47,413 bases of DNA from Clostridiaceae bacterium. GTDB taxonomy: Bacteria > Bacillota > Clostridia > Saccharofermentanales > UBA5734. The DNA lies in NCBI GenBank assembly GCA_012523135.1, contig JAAYJD010000120.1, forward strand, positions 1 to 47,413. Reading direction: 5' to 3'. The number at the start of each line of letters is the position of its first letter. Within the stretch, counting starts at the first letter, position 1. Below, in pieces: positions 7,577-16,358 of this stretch. A program made the translations under genes and the position numbers. Below the pieces are notes generated by a model. That model ran no database searches and was not told where the DNA came from. It saw only the letters and a program-made list of their open reading frames with translations.

Positions 7577-9765
7577 AAGCAGCGCGCAAGAAAAAAAGCA
7601 GCGGCAAGACGGCCAGCCAGGAAACGCCCGTACCGCTCAATCGCTTCATCAATCGGGAGCTTAGCTGGCTTGCCTTCAACGACCGTGTTCTGGAGGAGGC
7701 CAGGGACAAGCAGAACCCCCTGCTCGAAAGGGTGCGTTTCCTGGCGATCACCTGTTCCAATCTCGATGAGTTTTTCATGATTCGGGTGGCGTCGCTCAAG
7801 GACCTGGTCAACGCCGGCTTCGACCGGCAGGACCCGGCCGGCATGACGCCTTTGCAGCAGCTTGACGCCATCTCTGTCCAGACGCACCAGATGGTCCATC
7901 GCCAGTATTCGACGTTCAGCCGGGCGCTGCTGCCGGCCATGGCCCGGGAGGGAATCGTCCTGCTGAAACCCGAACAGCTCAGCGAAGCGCAGCTGGATTA
8001 TGTCTCGCGCTACTACCATTCGACGCTTTACCCGATTCTGACGCCGATGGCCATCGACGCGGCCCGCCCGTTTCCCTTGATCGCCAACCGGTCGCTCAAT
8101 TTGTGTGTCAGTGTCGAAACGCAGAAAAACAGCGAAACTGATCCGGACCACGATTTCGCCATCGTTCAGGTACCGGCGGTCGTGCCGCGGCTGCTGGCCG
8201 TGCCGGCCGATGGCCAGCACGCCTGCATCCTGCTGGAGGATGTCATCCGCATGCATCTGGACACCCTCTTCAGCGGGGTCACGATCGGCCAGGCCTGGTG
8301 CTTCCGCATCATGCGCAATGCGGATCTCGATATCGACGAGGATGATGCCTCCGATTTGCTCGAGGAGATCGAAAAGCTGCTCAAGATGCGCCAGTGGGGC
8401 CAGGTGATCCGCCTGGAAGCAGAAGAAGACATGGATGAGCACCTGATGGATCAGCTGATCGGACTGCTGAGCGTCGGGCCGGAGGATATCTATACCATCG
8501 ACGGACCGCTCGACTTAACGTTCCTCAACCAGCTGTACGACGGCAACAAGCGTCCCGAACTGGTCTATCCGCCCTATCAGGCCCCTTCGTTTTGTCTGCA
8601 GGACGAAACCGACATTTTCGCCGCCATCCGCAGGCAGGACATCTACCTGCACCACCCCTTCGATTCGTTCGATCCGGTGATCGAGCTGGTGCAAAAAGCC
8701 GCCCGCGACCCCGATGTCCTGGCCATCAAGCAGACCTTATACCGGGTCAGCGGCCAGTCGCCGATCGTGCACAGCCTGGCTGAAGCCGCCGAGCGGGGCA
8801 AGCAGGTCATGGTGCTGGTCGAGCTCAAGGCCCGTTTCGACGAGGAGAACAACATCCACTGGGCCCGCCAGCTTGAACAGGCCGGCTGCCACGTGATCTA
8901 CGGCCTGGTCGGCCTCAAGACCCACAGCAAGATCACGCTGGTCGTCCGCCGGGATGAAGACGGCATCCGCCGCTATGTCCACCTGGGTACCGGCAATTAC
9001 AACGACATCACCGCCCGCTTCTACACCGATATGGGCCTGATGACCTGCGCCGAAAACATCGGCAAAGATGCCTCGGCTTTTTTCAACATGCTGTCGGGCT
9101 ACGCGGCCCCGCAGACCTGGCACCACCTGACGGTCGCCCCCTACTGGCTGCGCCGCGAACTGGAAAAGCACATCGATCTGGAAATCGGGGCCGCCCGGGC
9201 CGGCCGCCCGGCGCATATCATCATCAAGGCCAACTCCCTGGTCGACCCCCTGATGATCGACCGCCTCTACCAGGCCGCGCAGTCCGGGGTGCAGATCGAC
9301 CTGATCATCCGCGGCATCTGCTGCCTCAGGCCGGGCGTGGCAGGGCTGTCGGAAACGATCCGGGTCCGCAGCATCATCGGCCGTTTCCTGGAACACAGCC
9401 GGATTTTCTATTTTTTCCATGATGGTCGCGAAGAATTGTTCTTGTCCAGCGCCGACTGGATGCCGCGTAACCTGGACCGCCGGGTCGAGCTGATGTTTCC
9501 TGTTCAGGACCGTGCGATCCACCAGCGCGTCATGGAGGTGCTGCAGATCCAGCTGGCGGACACCGACCGCGCCCGCCTGATGCAGCCGGACGGGACGAGC
9601 GTACGCGTCGACCGGCGCGGCAAAGCCCACCTGGACTGCCAGGCCTACCTGTGCCAGCAGGCCCAGACCGCGTCCGGACCGGTGGCGGACAAGCCGGCCG
9701 AGTTCCGTTTCGAACCCCGCGACGTACCGCAGGCACAAAAAAGCCGGGGCATCGGCCCCGGCTGA
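7573..9765 (+). CDS. ppk1: Polyphosphate kinase 1
   Basis: A 730-residue PPK1, which builds polyphosphate from the terminal phosphate of ATP, reversibly. The N-terminal domain begins with the diagnostic FINRELSWLAFNDRVLEEA. The catalytic phospholipase-D-like half contains KQTLYRVSG, VELKARFDEENNI and GLKTHSK, whose His451 matches the autophosphorylated histidine of E. coli PPK. LEHSRIFYFF carries His608, matching the second catalytic histidine. A basic lysine-rich N-terminus precedes the domain. ATG 7573 overlaps the ppx stop codon, so the two are translationally coupled. The 3' end of the gene overlaps a hairpin that serves as terminator for the opposite-strand zinc-ribbon gene. Confidence 0.95.
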   Translation: MKAARKKKSSGKTASQETPVPLNRFINRELSWLAFNDRVLEEARDKQNPLLERVRFLAITCSNLDEFFMIRVASLKDLVNAGFDRQDPAGMTPLQQLDAISVQTHQMVHRQYSTFSRALLPAMAREGIVLLKPEQLSEAQLDYVSRYYHSTLYPILTPMAIDAARPFPLIANRSLNLCVSVETQKNSETDPDHDFAIVQVPAVVPRLLAVPADGQHACILLEDVIRMHLDTLFSGVTIGQAWCFRIMRNADLDIDEDDASDLLEEIEKLLKMRQWGQVIRLEAEEDMDEHLMDQLIGLLSVGPEDIYTIDGPLDLTFLNQLYDGNKRPELVYPPYQAPSFCLQDETDIFAAIRRQDIYLHHPFDSFDPVIELVQKAARDPDVLAIKQTLYRVSGQSPIVHSLAEAAERGKQVMVLVELKARFDEENNIHWARQLEQAGCHVIYGLVGLKTHSKITLVVRRDEDGIRRYVHLGTGNYNDITARFYTDMGLMTCAENIGKDASAFFNMLSGYAAPQTWHHLTVAPYWLRRELEKHIDLEIGAARAGRPAHIIIKANSLVDPLMIDRLYQAAQSGVQIDLIIRGICCLRPGVAGLSETIRVRSIIGRFLEHSRIFYFFHDGREELFLSSADWMPRNLDRRVELMFPVQDRAIHQRVMEVLQIQLADTDRARLMQPDGTSVRVDRRGKAHLDCQAYLCQQAQTASGPVADKPAEFRFEPRDVPQAQKSRGIGPG
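9737..9763 (-). terminator. Terminator of the zinc-ribbon gene, inside the ppk1 3' end
   Basis: A 9-bp perfect GC-rich stem, AGCCGGGGC/GCCCCGGCT (9742-9763), with an ATCG loop. On the minus strand it is followed by TTTTTT (complement of 9737-9742). On the plus strand no T-run follows, so it serves the minus strand. It lies within the last codons of ppk1. Confidence 0.75.
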
Positions 9766-9791
9766 TCGCGCGAGCATGGGCAGCGGCCCGG

Positions 9792-10121
9792 TCAGTTGGA
9801 GGAAGCGGGGAGACTGGTCGCGCCTGGTGTCACGGAGCCGCTTGTCTCGATGGTCACATCGGAAAAATATTCTTCGGGGATGACAAAGCGGACCAGCAGA
9901 TAGCTGATGATGCCCAGCACGAAGAACATGCCGACGATAATCAGGACAGACCACAGACAACCGAGGGCCGACCCCTTGAACAACGATTTGCGGCGTGCGC
10001 TTTTCTGTTCTTTGGTCAGCGGGACCCGGTTGTTCGGATTGGCCGAATACAGGAATGCGCCGCATTTTTTACAGACGCTTTTCCCTTTGGGGTTATCAGT
10101 CCCGCAGCGGTTGCATTTCAT
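9792..10121 (-). CDS. Zinc-ribbon single-pass membrane protein
   Basis: A 109-residue protein of unknown function. The N-terminus is a short zinc ribbon, MKCNRCGTDNPKGKSVCKKCG, with two CxxC pairs (Cys3/6 and Cys17/20). A basic stretch follows (PLTKEQKSARRKSLFKG), then one transmembrane helix (ALGCLWSVLIIVGMFFVLGI) and a Ser/Thr-rich tail probably outside the cell. This zinc-ribbon-plus-TM layout is common in Firmicutes membrane proteins of unknown role. ATG 10119-10121 is chosen because GGGAGG lies 6-7 bases upstream; a longer upstream reading has no site. It is a single-gene unit ending in the terminator at 9737-9763. Confidence 0.8.
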   Translation of the reverse strand: MKCNRCGTDNPKGKSVCKKCGAFLYSANPNNRVPLTKEQKSARRKSLFKGSALGCLWSVLIIVGMFFVLGIISYLLVRFVIPEEYFSDVTIETSGSVTPGATSLPASSN

Positions 10122-10215
10122 GGTAGACCTCCCGATCCGTTCCGTTTCTGCCTCAGAGTGTACACCAATGCCTTCTTTTTGTACAGGAAACGGAACAGAC
10201 GGATCTGCGGCCAAA

Positions 10216-10244
10216 TTGACAGGCCGCGGCAACAGGTGATAAAT
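10216..10244 (+). promoter_or_regulatory. Predicted argS promoter
   Basis: -35 TTGACA (10216-10221), 17-bp spacer, -10 ATAAAT (10239-10244), about 45 bp before the argS ATG. The -35 is perfect and the -10 is weak. Confidence 0.5.
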
Positions 10245-10291
10245 TGTCAGGATAGAAACCGGCTCCATGGCGCCGGCATCGGAGGAAAAAC

Positions 10292-12016
10292 ATGGACTTT
10301 CGCAATCAGATCGTCACATGGCTGGCCGGCCAGACCGGTCTTGAACAGGACCAGATCGACGCCTGGATCGAAATACCGCCTCAGCCGTCGCTGGGCGACT
10401 ACGCGTTTCCCTGCTTCCGCCTGGCCAAGCATCTGCGCCGCGCACCGGCGAAAATCGCAGAAGAGCTGGCCGGACTTGCCCGCGGCAGCATAACCCAGCT
10501 GGCCGATGTCCAGCCGGTGCAAGGCTACCTGAACTTTTTCGTCGACCGGGCCCGGTTTGTCCAGGCGGCCGTCCAGCATGTGCTCGCAGCCGGCGACAGC
10601 CTGGGCCGGCAGACGCTGGGTGCCGGACAGACCGTCGTCGTCGAATATTCTTCGCCCAACATCGCCAAGCCCTTCCATGTCGGGCACGCCTTCACCACGA
10701 TTCTCGGCCAGGCGCTGCATCGCCTCTACGACCACCTCGGCTACCGGACGGTGCGCGTCAACCACCTGGGCGATTACGGCACGCAGTTCGGCAAGCTAAT
10801 CGTCGCCTACCGCCTGTGGGGCGACGCGGCGGCTGTCGCGGCCGACCCGATCCGCGAGCTGCTGCGCATTTATGTCCGCTTCCACGAGCAGGCCGAAACA
10901 CACCCGGAACTGGAGGACCAGGCGCGCGAGGCCTTCCGCCAGCTCGAAGCCGGTTCCGAACCGGAAAAAGCCCTGTGGCAGACGTTCCGCGACCTCAGCC
11001 TCAAAGAATTCGCGACGGTCTACGAGCGGCTGGGCGTCACGTTTGACAGCTACCTGGGCGAAAGCTTCTATTCGGACCGCATCCCGGCCGTGGTCAACCT
11101 GCTCAGGGACCGCGGCATCCTGGTCGAAAGCCAGGGCGCCCAGGTCGTGATGCTCGACGAGTACGGGCTGCCCCCGTGCATCGTCCTCAAGTCCGATGGG
11201 ACGACCATCTATGCCTCGCGTGACCTGGCCGCCGTGCTGTACCGCTGGGAGCAGTACCGCTTCGCGCGCAACATCTATGTCGTCGGCACGCCCCAGGCCC
11301 TGCATTTCCGCCAGGTGTTTGCCGTCCTGGACAAGGCCGGTGTCACCGCCGCCAAAAACTGTGTCCATGTCGGCTTCGGCCTGGTCAAGTTTCCCGACCG
11401 CAAGCTGTCGACCCGCAGCGGCGATGTCATCTTTCTGGCCGACCTGCTCCAGGAATGCGTCGACAAGACACGCGACATCATCGCGGAAAACGCGCGGCTG
11501 CGCCAGACCGACATGCCGATGGCCGAGATCGATGAAGCCGCCGAGAAAATCGGACTTGGCGCCATCGTCTATACCTTCCTGAAGAACGGCCGCGAACGCG
11601 ACATCGTCTTTTCCTGGGAAGAAATGCTGGATTTCGACGGCGACTCCGCGCCCTATGTCCAGTACACCTATGCGCGCGCCCGCTCCATCCTGCGCAAGGC
11701 CGAAGCCGAGGGACAGGCCGTGCCGGATACCTGCGCGGCGGTGCTGACCTCTGAGGACGAATTCGCGATCGCCAAGCTGCTGGATGGCTTCGACCAGGCG
11801 ATCGTCCGGGCCGCCGAGCTGTACGAACCCTACATCCTGCTGCGCCAGGTGACCGCGCTGGCCCGCGCCTTCAACAAGTATTACAACCACGAACCAATTC
11901 TGAAGACCGAAGACGCGTTGCTGCGCCAGTCCCGCCTGGCCCTGCTGCAGGCTGTCTGCCTGGCGATCCGGGTCGGGTTGGACCTGGTCGGCATCGGCGT
12001 CGTCGAGCGGATGTGA
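10292..12016 (+). CDS. argS: Arginyl-tRNA synthetase
   Basis: A 574-residue class I aminoacyl-tRNA synthetase that charges tRNA-Arg. The N-terminal Add-1 domain (residues about 1-110) is followed by the catalytic domain with the HIGH-type motif SPNIAKPFHVGH. VNHLGDYGTQFGKLI and SDGTTIYASRDLAA are strongly ArgRS-specific. The KMSKS-equivalent region is RKLSTRSGDVI. The C-terminal anticodon-binding DALR domain contains ARAFNKYYNHEPI. ATG 10292 has GGAGGAAAA upstream. It heads a tightly packed run: argS, the M3 homologue (4-bp gap), the rRNA methyltransferase, rdgB, the ACT protein and hom. Confidence 0.96.
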   Translation: MDFRNQIVTWLAGQTGLEQDQIDAWIEIPPQPSLGDYAFPCFRLAKHLRRAPAKIAEELAGLARGSITQLADVQPVQGYLNFFVDRARFVQAAVQHVLAAGDSLGRQTLGAGQTVVVEYSSPNIAKPFHVGHAFTTILGQALHRLYDHLGYRTVRVNHLGDYGTQFGKLIVAYRLWGDAAAVAADPIRELLRIYVRFHEQAETHPELEDQAREAFRQLEAGSEPEKALWQTFRDLSLKEFATVYERLGVTFDSYLGESFYSDRIPAVVNLLRDRGILVESQGAQVVMLDEYGLPPCIVLKSDGTTIYASRDLAAVLYRWEQYRFARNIYVVGTPQALHFRQVFAVLDKAGVTAAKNCVHVGFGLVKFPDRKLSTRSGDVIFLADLLQECVDKTRDIIAENARLRQTDMPMAEIDEAAEKIGLGAIVYTFLKNGRERDIVFSWEEMLDFDGDSAPYVQYTYARARSILRKAEAEGQAVPDTCAAVLTSEDEFAIAKLLDGFDQAIVRAAELYEPYILLRQVTALARAFNKYYNHEPILKTEDALLRQSRLALLQAVCLAIRVGLDLVGIGVVERM

Positions 12017-12020
12017 TCGC

Positions 12021-13706
12021 ATGCCTGACCTTTCCGATCTGACCTATCAGCGTCCGGACCTGGACCAGGTGGAAAACCAGCTGCGCCGCGCGCGGCTGCA
12101 TCTGCGCCTGGCCATGAGCGCACCCAGTGCCCTGGCCGCCGTTCAGGACATGGAGCGCGTGACCGGCCAGTACCGGCTCGCGAAAGCCCTCGCCACGGTC
12201 GCCTGCCTGCGCGGCGGGCAAACCGGGATGGAACATGGCGAGGAACTCGATTTTTTTGGGCGGGCAGAAGGGCGCTACCTGCATCACCTGCAGCAGTTTT
12301 TCGCGGCCTTGGCCAGTTCACGCTACCGCGCTGAGCTGGAAACCCAGATCGGCCGCCTGACCTTCGAGACGGCCGGACGGTTCCGCTACAGCTTTCAGCC
12401 GGAAGCGGCCCAGGAGATGGCACGGGAAAGGCAGTTGGTGGCCGAATACCGCCAGTTCATCGACGGGCTGCGCGTCAGGCTTGACGGGCAAGACCAGACC
12501 CTCGACCAGATCGCACTGACCCTGCGCAGTCCGGACCGCGCCCTGCGCCGTCAGGCGGCCCTTGCCCTGGACGACAGCCTGGCCGCCTATGCCCAGGACC
12601 TGGACGAGCACTGCGACAACCTGATCAAATGCCGCCAGCAGGTCGCTTCCCGGCTGGGGCTGGACAGCTTCGCCGAACTGGCCGCCCGTCGCCAGGACGG
12701 GCTGCTCCAGAACCGTGCGGCCATCGAGCAGGTGCGCACAACGGTCATCCGTTACCTGGTTCCGGCCGCGCGCGAAGCCCGCCGCCTGCAGAAGCGGCGC
12801 CTGAACGTCGCACTGCTGGCCTGGTACGATCTGCCCTGCCTGTTCCCGGGCGGCGACCTGCAGCTGGCAAGCAGCCTGCCGGACAGCCTGGAACGGGCCG
12901 GCCGTGCCCTGCGCAGCTTGAGCGGCGCCGCACCGTCCCTGATCGAGGACCTGTTATCGGGCGGTTACTTGGCTGTCGCGGAAGACCCCAGCCAGATCGA
13001 GCAGGCGGCGTGGGTCGATTTGCCCGCGCCGGCGATGCCTTTCGTCCATGTCCGCTCCGCCGGCTCCAGCCGCGACCTGTTCCAGGCGCTGACGGTTATC
13101 GGGCAGGCCTATGGCGCCGTGCGCAGCCGGGAAGGGGCTGGCTCCGATTCGCTCGTGCCGCCAGACGGCCTGCTCCGTCAGGTCCAGGGGCAGACCTTTA
13201 CCTTGCTGCTTCTGCCCCAGCTGACAGACGTCATCGGTCCGGTCCATGACGATGCCGTCATGCTGCATTTGACCGAACAGCTGCTTGACCTGCCGCGCGT
13301 CTGCCTGCTGGACGAATTCGCGTCCGGCCTGTACCAGAATCAGCTGCTGACGGCGGATGAGCGCAACGCGCTCTGGCTGAACCTGGAAAAGCGTTACCTG
13401 CCGGACCTCGATTACGAGCAGATGCCCTGCTTGACATCCGGACGGGCCTGGCAGCTCGAAACCGCCTTCTGGGCCGATCCCTTCGCGGCCATCACGCCCG
13501 GCCTGGCCGCACTGACCAGTCTCGACTACCTGGGCCAGATCCGGCGCAACCCGGCCTCTGCCTGGCGGCGCTTCGATAAGCTTTGCACGCAAAGCGAGCA
13601 AATCCCCGCAGGGGACTTGCTCAGCGAAATGGGGTTTGCCTCGCCGGTCGACCCGGATACGGTCAAGAAAGCCGCCTACGTGCTGTGCGACAGCTTGTCC
13701 TTGTGA
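12021..13706 (+). CDS. M3 oligoendopeptidase homologue lacking the HExxH zinc site (pseudoenzyme)
   Basis: A 561-residue protein whose overall pattern follows M3-family oligoendopeptidases (PepF-like). Residues about 325-365 align with the active-site region, where functional enzymes read PFIFxNF.GTS.D..TLTHEAGHAF; here it reads PFVHVR, then SSRDLFQALTVIGQAYGA. The two zinc histidines and the catalytic glutamate are therefore Val359, Gln362 and Ile360, with one residue deleted, and there is no HExxH anywhere in the protein. The later WQLETAFWADPFAAI matches the family's HIYxxPFYYIDY region, again without the key residues. The frame is intact and long, and the gene sits in the argS operon, so it is probably maintained as a non-catalytic protein such as a peptide-binding scaffold. 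Its function is unknown. Confidence 0.75.
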   Translation: MPDLSDLTYQRPDLDQVENQLRRARLHLRLAMSAPSALAAVQDMERVTGQYRLAKALATVACLRGGQTGMEHGEELDFFGRAEGRYLHHLQQFFAALASSRYRAELETQIGRLTFETAGRFRYSFQPEAAQEMARERQLVAEYRQFIDGLRVRLDGQDQTLDQIALTLRSPDRALRRQAALALDDSLAAYAQDLDEHCDNLIKCRQQVASRLGLDSFAELAARRQDGLLQNRAAIEQVRTTVIRYLVPAAREARRLQKRRLNVALLAWYDLPCLFPGGDLQLASSLPDSLERAGRALRSLSGAAPSLIEDLLSGGYLAVAEDPSQIEQAAWVDLPAPAMPFVHVRSAGSSRDLFQALTVIGQAYGAVRSREGAGSDSLVPPDGLLRQVQGQTFTLLLLPQLTDVIGPVHDDAVMLHLTEQLLDLPRVCLLDEFASGLYQNQLLTADERNALWLNLEKRYLPDLDYEQMPCLTSGRAWQLETAFWADPFAAITPGLAALTSLDYLGQIRRNPASAWRRFDKLCTQSEQIPAGDLLSEMGFASPVDPDTVKKAAYVLCDSLSL

Positions 13707-13722
13707 TCTGGAGACAGGACAG

Positions 13723-15210
13723 ATGAGACAGCTGCCGGATCTTTTTCTAGCCGAAATGCGCGCGCTGTTCGGGCAGTTCGGCCGGCTCGGGCAGTGGCCG
13801 GAATTTTTGCAGGCCCTGCAGGAGCCGTCGACCGCCGGACTGCGGGCCAACAGGCTGAAAATCACCCCCGGCCTGCTGCGGCGCTACCTGGCCGCGCAAA
13901 GCGGCTTTGCCCCCGAGGATATCGAGCCGGTCGCCTGGTCGGCGGACGGCTTCCGGCTGCCTGCCGGGCTGCAGGCCGGCAAGCTGGCCGGACACGCGGC
14001 CGGCCTGTATTACATCCAGGAACCCAGCGCCATGCTGCCGGCTCAGGTGCTGGCAGCCCGCCCCGGTGTAAAGGTGCTTGACTTGTGCGCCGCACCCGGG
14101 GGCAAGTCCGCCCGGATTGCGGCCGACCTCGGCGGCGAGGGCCTGCTCTGGGCCAACGAGATATCCGCCGAGCGCGTCCGGGCTCTGCAGCGCAACCTGG
14201 AACTGACCGGCTGTACCCAGGCCGTGCTGACATCTGCCTCGCCGGAAGATCTGGCTCGGGCGCTTCCCGGCTATTTTGACGCCGTGCTGGCCGATGTGCC
14301 CTGTTCCGGATCCGGCATGATGCGCCGCGACGACCACGCAGCCAGGAGTTATCTGAGCTACGGTCCCGAATCCTGCTCGCTGCTGCAGCGCCAGATCCTG
14401 GAAAGTGCCTGGCAGATGCTGCGGCCGGGCGGGCGGCTCATCTATTCCACCTGTTCGTTTTCCCTGACCGAGAATGAAGCGCAGATCGCCCGTTTTCTGG
14501 CGGACCATCCGGAGGCTGCCATCCGCGCCATTCCCAAGGCGCCCGGTGTCGACGACGCGCTGCCGCTGACCTCTCAGCTGACCGGCGCGGCCCGGATCTG
14601 GCCGCATCGGGCGGCAGGGGAGGGCCATTTTTGCGCCTGGCTGGTCAAAGCGGCGGACTGTGCCGGGCCAGCCAGGGCCCTGCCCGAGCTGCCGGCCGAA
14701 CAAGGCTGCGCTGAAGACTGGGAAGCCTTCGCGGCTTTTAGCCGCGAGGTTCTGAGCCCGGCCGGACATGACCGGCTGGCCGCCTGGCTTGAGAACCACC
14801 GGCGGCGTGCCGAGAACGGCCGCCTGCATCTGGTGCCGCCGTGCCCGGATTTCCATGGCCTCTACAGGCTCAAAACCGGGATTTTCCTGGGCCAGGTGCA
14901 GCGCAAAGGCCGCAGCGGGGCACGCTTCTTGCCGTCGCAGGCTTTGCTGCTCAGTCTGAGCCAGCTTGAACTCAGCCATGTCCTGGCCGCGCCGGAAGGG
15001 CACAGCCTGATCCGCCAGTGCTTGCGTGGAGAAACCTTGTTTGTGCCTGAAGACCAGGATGTTTCCGGCTGGCCGTCCGGGACCCTGGCTGCGATTGCCC
15101 TGGGAACCGGCCAGGGGATTTGGCCGCTGGGCTGGGCACGGCTCACGCAGCCGCCCATCCTGAAAAATCTCTACCCCGCCGGCTGGGTGCGGCCCGGCCA
15201 GAACGTGTGA
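13723..15210 (+). CDS. RsmF/YebU-like rRNA (cytosine-C5)-methyltransferase
   Basis: A 495-residue SAM-dependent RNA m5C methyltransferase of the NOL1/NOP2/Sun family. Motif I is LDLCAAPGGKSARIA (about 119-133). Motif IV is DVPCSGSGMMRRDD with Cys193, and motif VI is YSTCSFSLTENE with Cys244; both catalytic cysteines are present. The C-terminal part (about 290-495) has the RsmF-type RNA-binding extension with DFHGLYRLKTGIFLGQV, and LHLVPPCP just before it. The likely target is 16S rRNA, as for E. coli RsmF. ATG 13723 is chosen over an upstream in-frame start because the M3 gene ends at 13706 and GGAGACAGGA precedes it. The length is close to E. coli RsmF. Confidence 0.88.
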   Translation: MRQLPDLFLAEMRALFGQFGRLGQWPEFLQALQEPSTAGLRANRLKITPGLLRRYLAAQSGFAPEDIEPVAWSADGFRLPAGLQAGKLAGHAAGLYYIQEPSAMLPAQVLAARPGVKVLDLCAAPGGKSARIAADLGGEGLLWANEISAERVRALQRNLELTGCTQAVLTSASPEDLARALPGYFDAVLADVPCSGSGMMRRDDHAARSYLSYGPESCSLLQRQILESAWQMLRPGGRLIYSTCSFSLTENEAQIARFLADHPEAAIRAIPKAPGVDDALPLTSQLTGAARIWPHRAAGEGHFCAWLVKAADCAGPARALPELPAEQGCAEDWEAFAAFSREVLSPAGHDRLAAWLENHRRRAENGRLHLVPPCPDFHGLYRLKTGIFLGQVQRKGRSGARFLPSQALLLSLSQLELSHVLAAPEGHSLIRQCLRGETLFVPEDQDVSGWPSGTLAAIALGTGQGIWPLGWARLTQPPILKNLYPAGWVRPGQNV

Positions 15211-15223
15211 TAGGAGAAAGTCC

Positions 15224-15814
15224 ATGCGCCTGATTATCGCCACAGACAACGCAGGAAAATTGAGCGAGTTTTGCCAGATCCTGCCCGATCCGCCCTGGCA
15301 GGCTGTCTCGATGCGCCAGGCCGGTTTTACCGGCCAGATCACGGAAGACGGCGCCGATTACCTGGAAAACGCCCTGATCAAGGCCCGCTCGGTGCATCGC
15401 GTGACGGGCGGCCTGGTTCTGGCGGACGATTCCGGGCTGTCGATCGACGTGCTCGACGGCGCCCCCGGACTCCATTCCGCCCGCTTTGCCGGCGAAACCG
15501 CCGGCTACCCTGAGAAAATCGCCCGTCTCCACCAGTGGCTGCAGCCGTATCCCGCACCAAGCTGGACGGCGCACTTTATCTGTGCTCTGGCTGCGGTCTT
15601 CCCGGACGGCAGCGCCGAAACCGTGCTGCGCCAGGTGGACGGCCGGATCGCCCCCGAACCGCACGGGGAGGGCGGCTTCGGCTACGACCCCATCTTTTTT
15701 CTGCCGGAGCGCGGCCTCACGATGGCTGAGCTGCCGGAAGACGAAAAGAACCGGATCAGCCATCGCGGCATGGCCCTGCGGGCCCTGGCCCAGCTGCTGC
15801 TTGACCGGCTCTAA
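15224..15814 (+). CDS. rdgB: XTP/dITP diphosphatase (RdgB/HAM1)
   Basis: A 196-residue house-cleaning pyrophosphatase that hydrolyses dITP, XTP and similar nucleotides to monophosphates, keeping them out of DNA and RNA. Motifs in order are IIATDNAGKLSEF, LVLADDSGLSIDVLDGAPGLH (acidic catalytic site), SARFAGE, GEGGFGYDPIFF, and SHRGMALRALAQL. The length matches the family. ATG 15224 follows TAGGAGAAAG and lies 13 bases after the methyltransferase stop. It belongs to the argS-hom gene run. Confidence 0.95.
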   Translation: MRLIIATDNAGKLSEFCQILPDPPWQAVSMRQAGFTGQITEDGADYLENALIKARSVHRVTGGLVLADDSGLSIDVLDGAPGLHSARFAGETAGYPEKIARLHQWLQPYPAPSWTAHFICALAAVFPDGSAETVLRQVDGRIAPEPHGEGGFGYDPIFFLPERGLTMAELPEDEKNRISHRGMALRALAQLLLDRL

Positions 15815-15895
15815 GCGCCGTGCTATAGTATCCTTCACGGACGAATGTTTTCATTCGGCGGACAAAGCCGGCTTAGGCCGGCGGAAGGTGACGGC

Positions 15896-16333
15896 ATGGA
15901 AAGCGAATATTACCTGGTCAAATCCGACATGCTTCCCGAGGTCTTTGTCAAGGTCATGGCGGTCAAGCGCCTGCTCAGCTCGGGCAAGGCCGATTCGGTC
16001 AACGATGCGGTCCAGCGCATCGGGCTCAGCCGCAGCGCCTACTACAAGTACAAAGACGCCGTGCTGCCTTTCTACGAGACGTCGCGCGGCCGCCTGGTCA
16101 CCCTGATTTTCGCCGTGGAGAACTTCCCGGGCATCTTGTCCGGCATCATCAACTGCATGGCGCGTGGCAAGGCCAACATTCTGACGATCAACCAGAACAT
16201 CCCGATCAACGGCCTGGCGGATGTTTCGATCTCGATCGAAACCGAGCGCATGACAACCGGCCTGGAGGCGATGCTCGAGGAAATCGCCAGGATCCCGGGC
16301 GTGCGCTCATACCGGATCCTGGCCAGGGACTGA
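15896..16333 (+). CDS. ACT-domain regulatory protein
   Basis: A 145-residue protein with an N-terminal helical region that resembles a small HTH (SVNDAVQRIGLSRSAYYKYKDAV) and a C-terminal ACT domain (residues about 65-145, starting GRLVTLIFAVENFPGILSGI). ACT domains bind amino acids. This PheB-like/UPF0735-type family is found beside hom, thrB or pheA genes in Firmicutes. Here hom follows by 25 bases, so a role in sensing threonine or a related amino acid is likely but inferred. ATG 15896 is preferred because GGAAGG precedes it; a start at 15845 would add residues unlike the family. Confidence 0.85.
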   Translation: MESEYYLVKSDMLPEVFVKVMAVKRLLSSGKADSVNDAVQRIGLSRSAYYKYKDAVLPFYETSRGRLVTLIFAVENFPGILSGIINCMARGKANILTINQNIPINGLADVSISIETERMTTGLEAMLEEIARIPGVRSYRILARD

Positions 16334-16358
16334 CGTGCCGCCAGCAGGAGGAAAGCAT

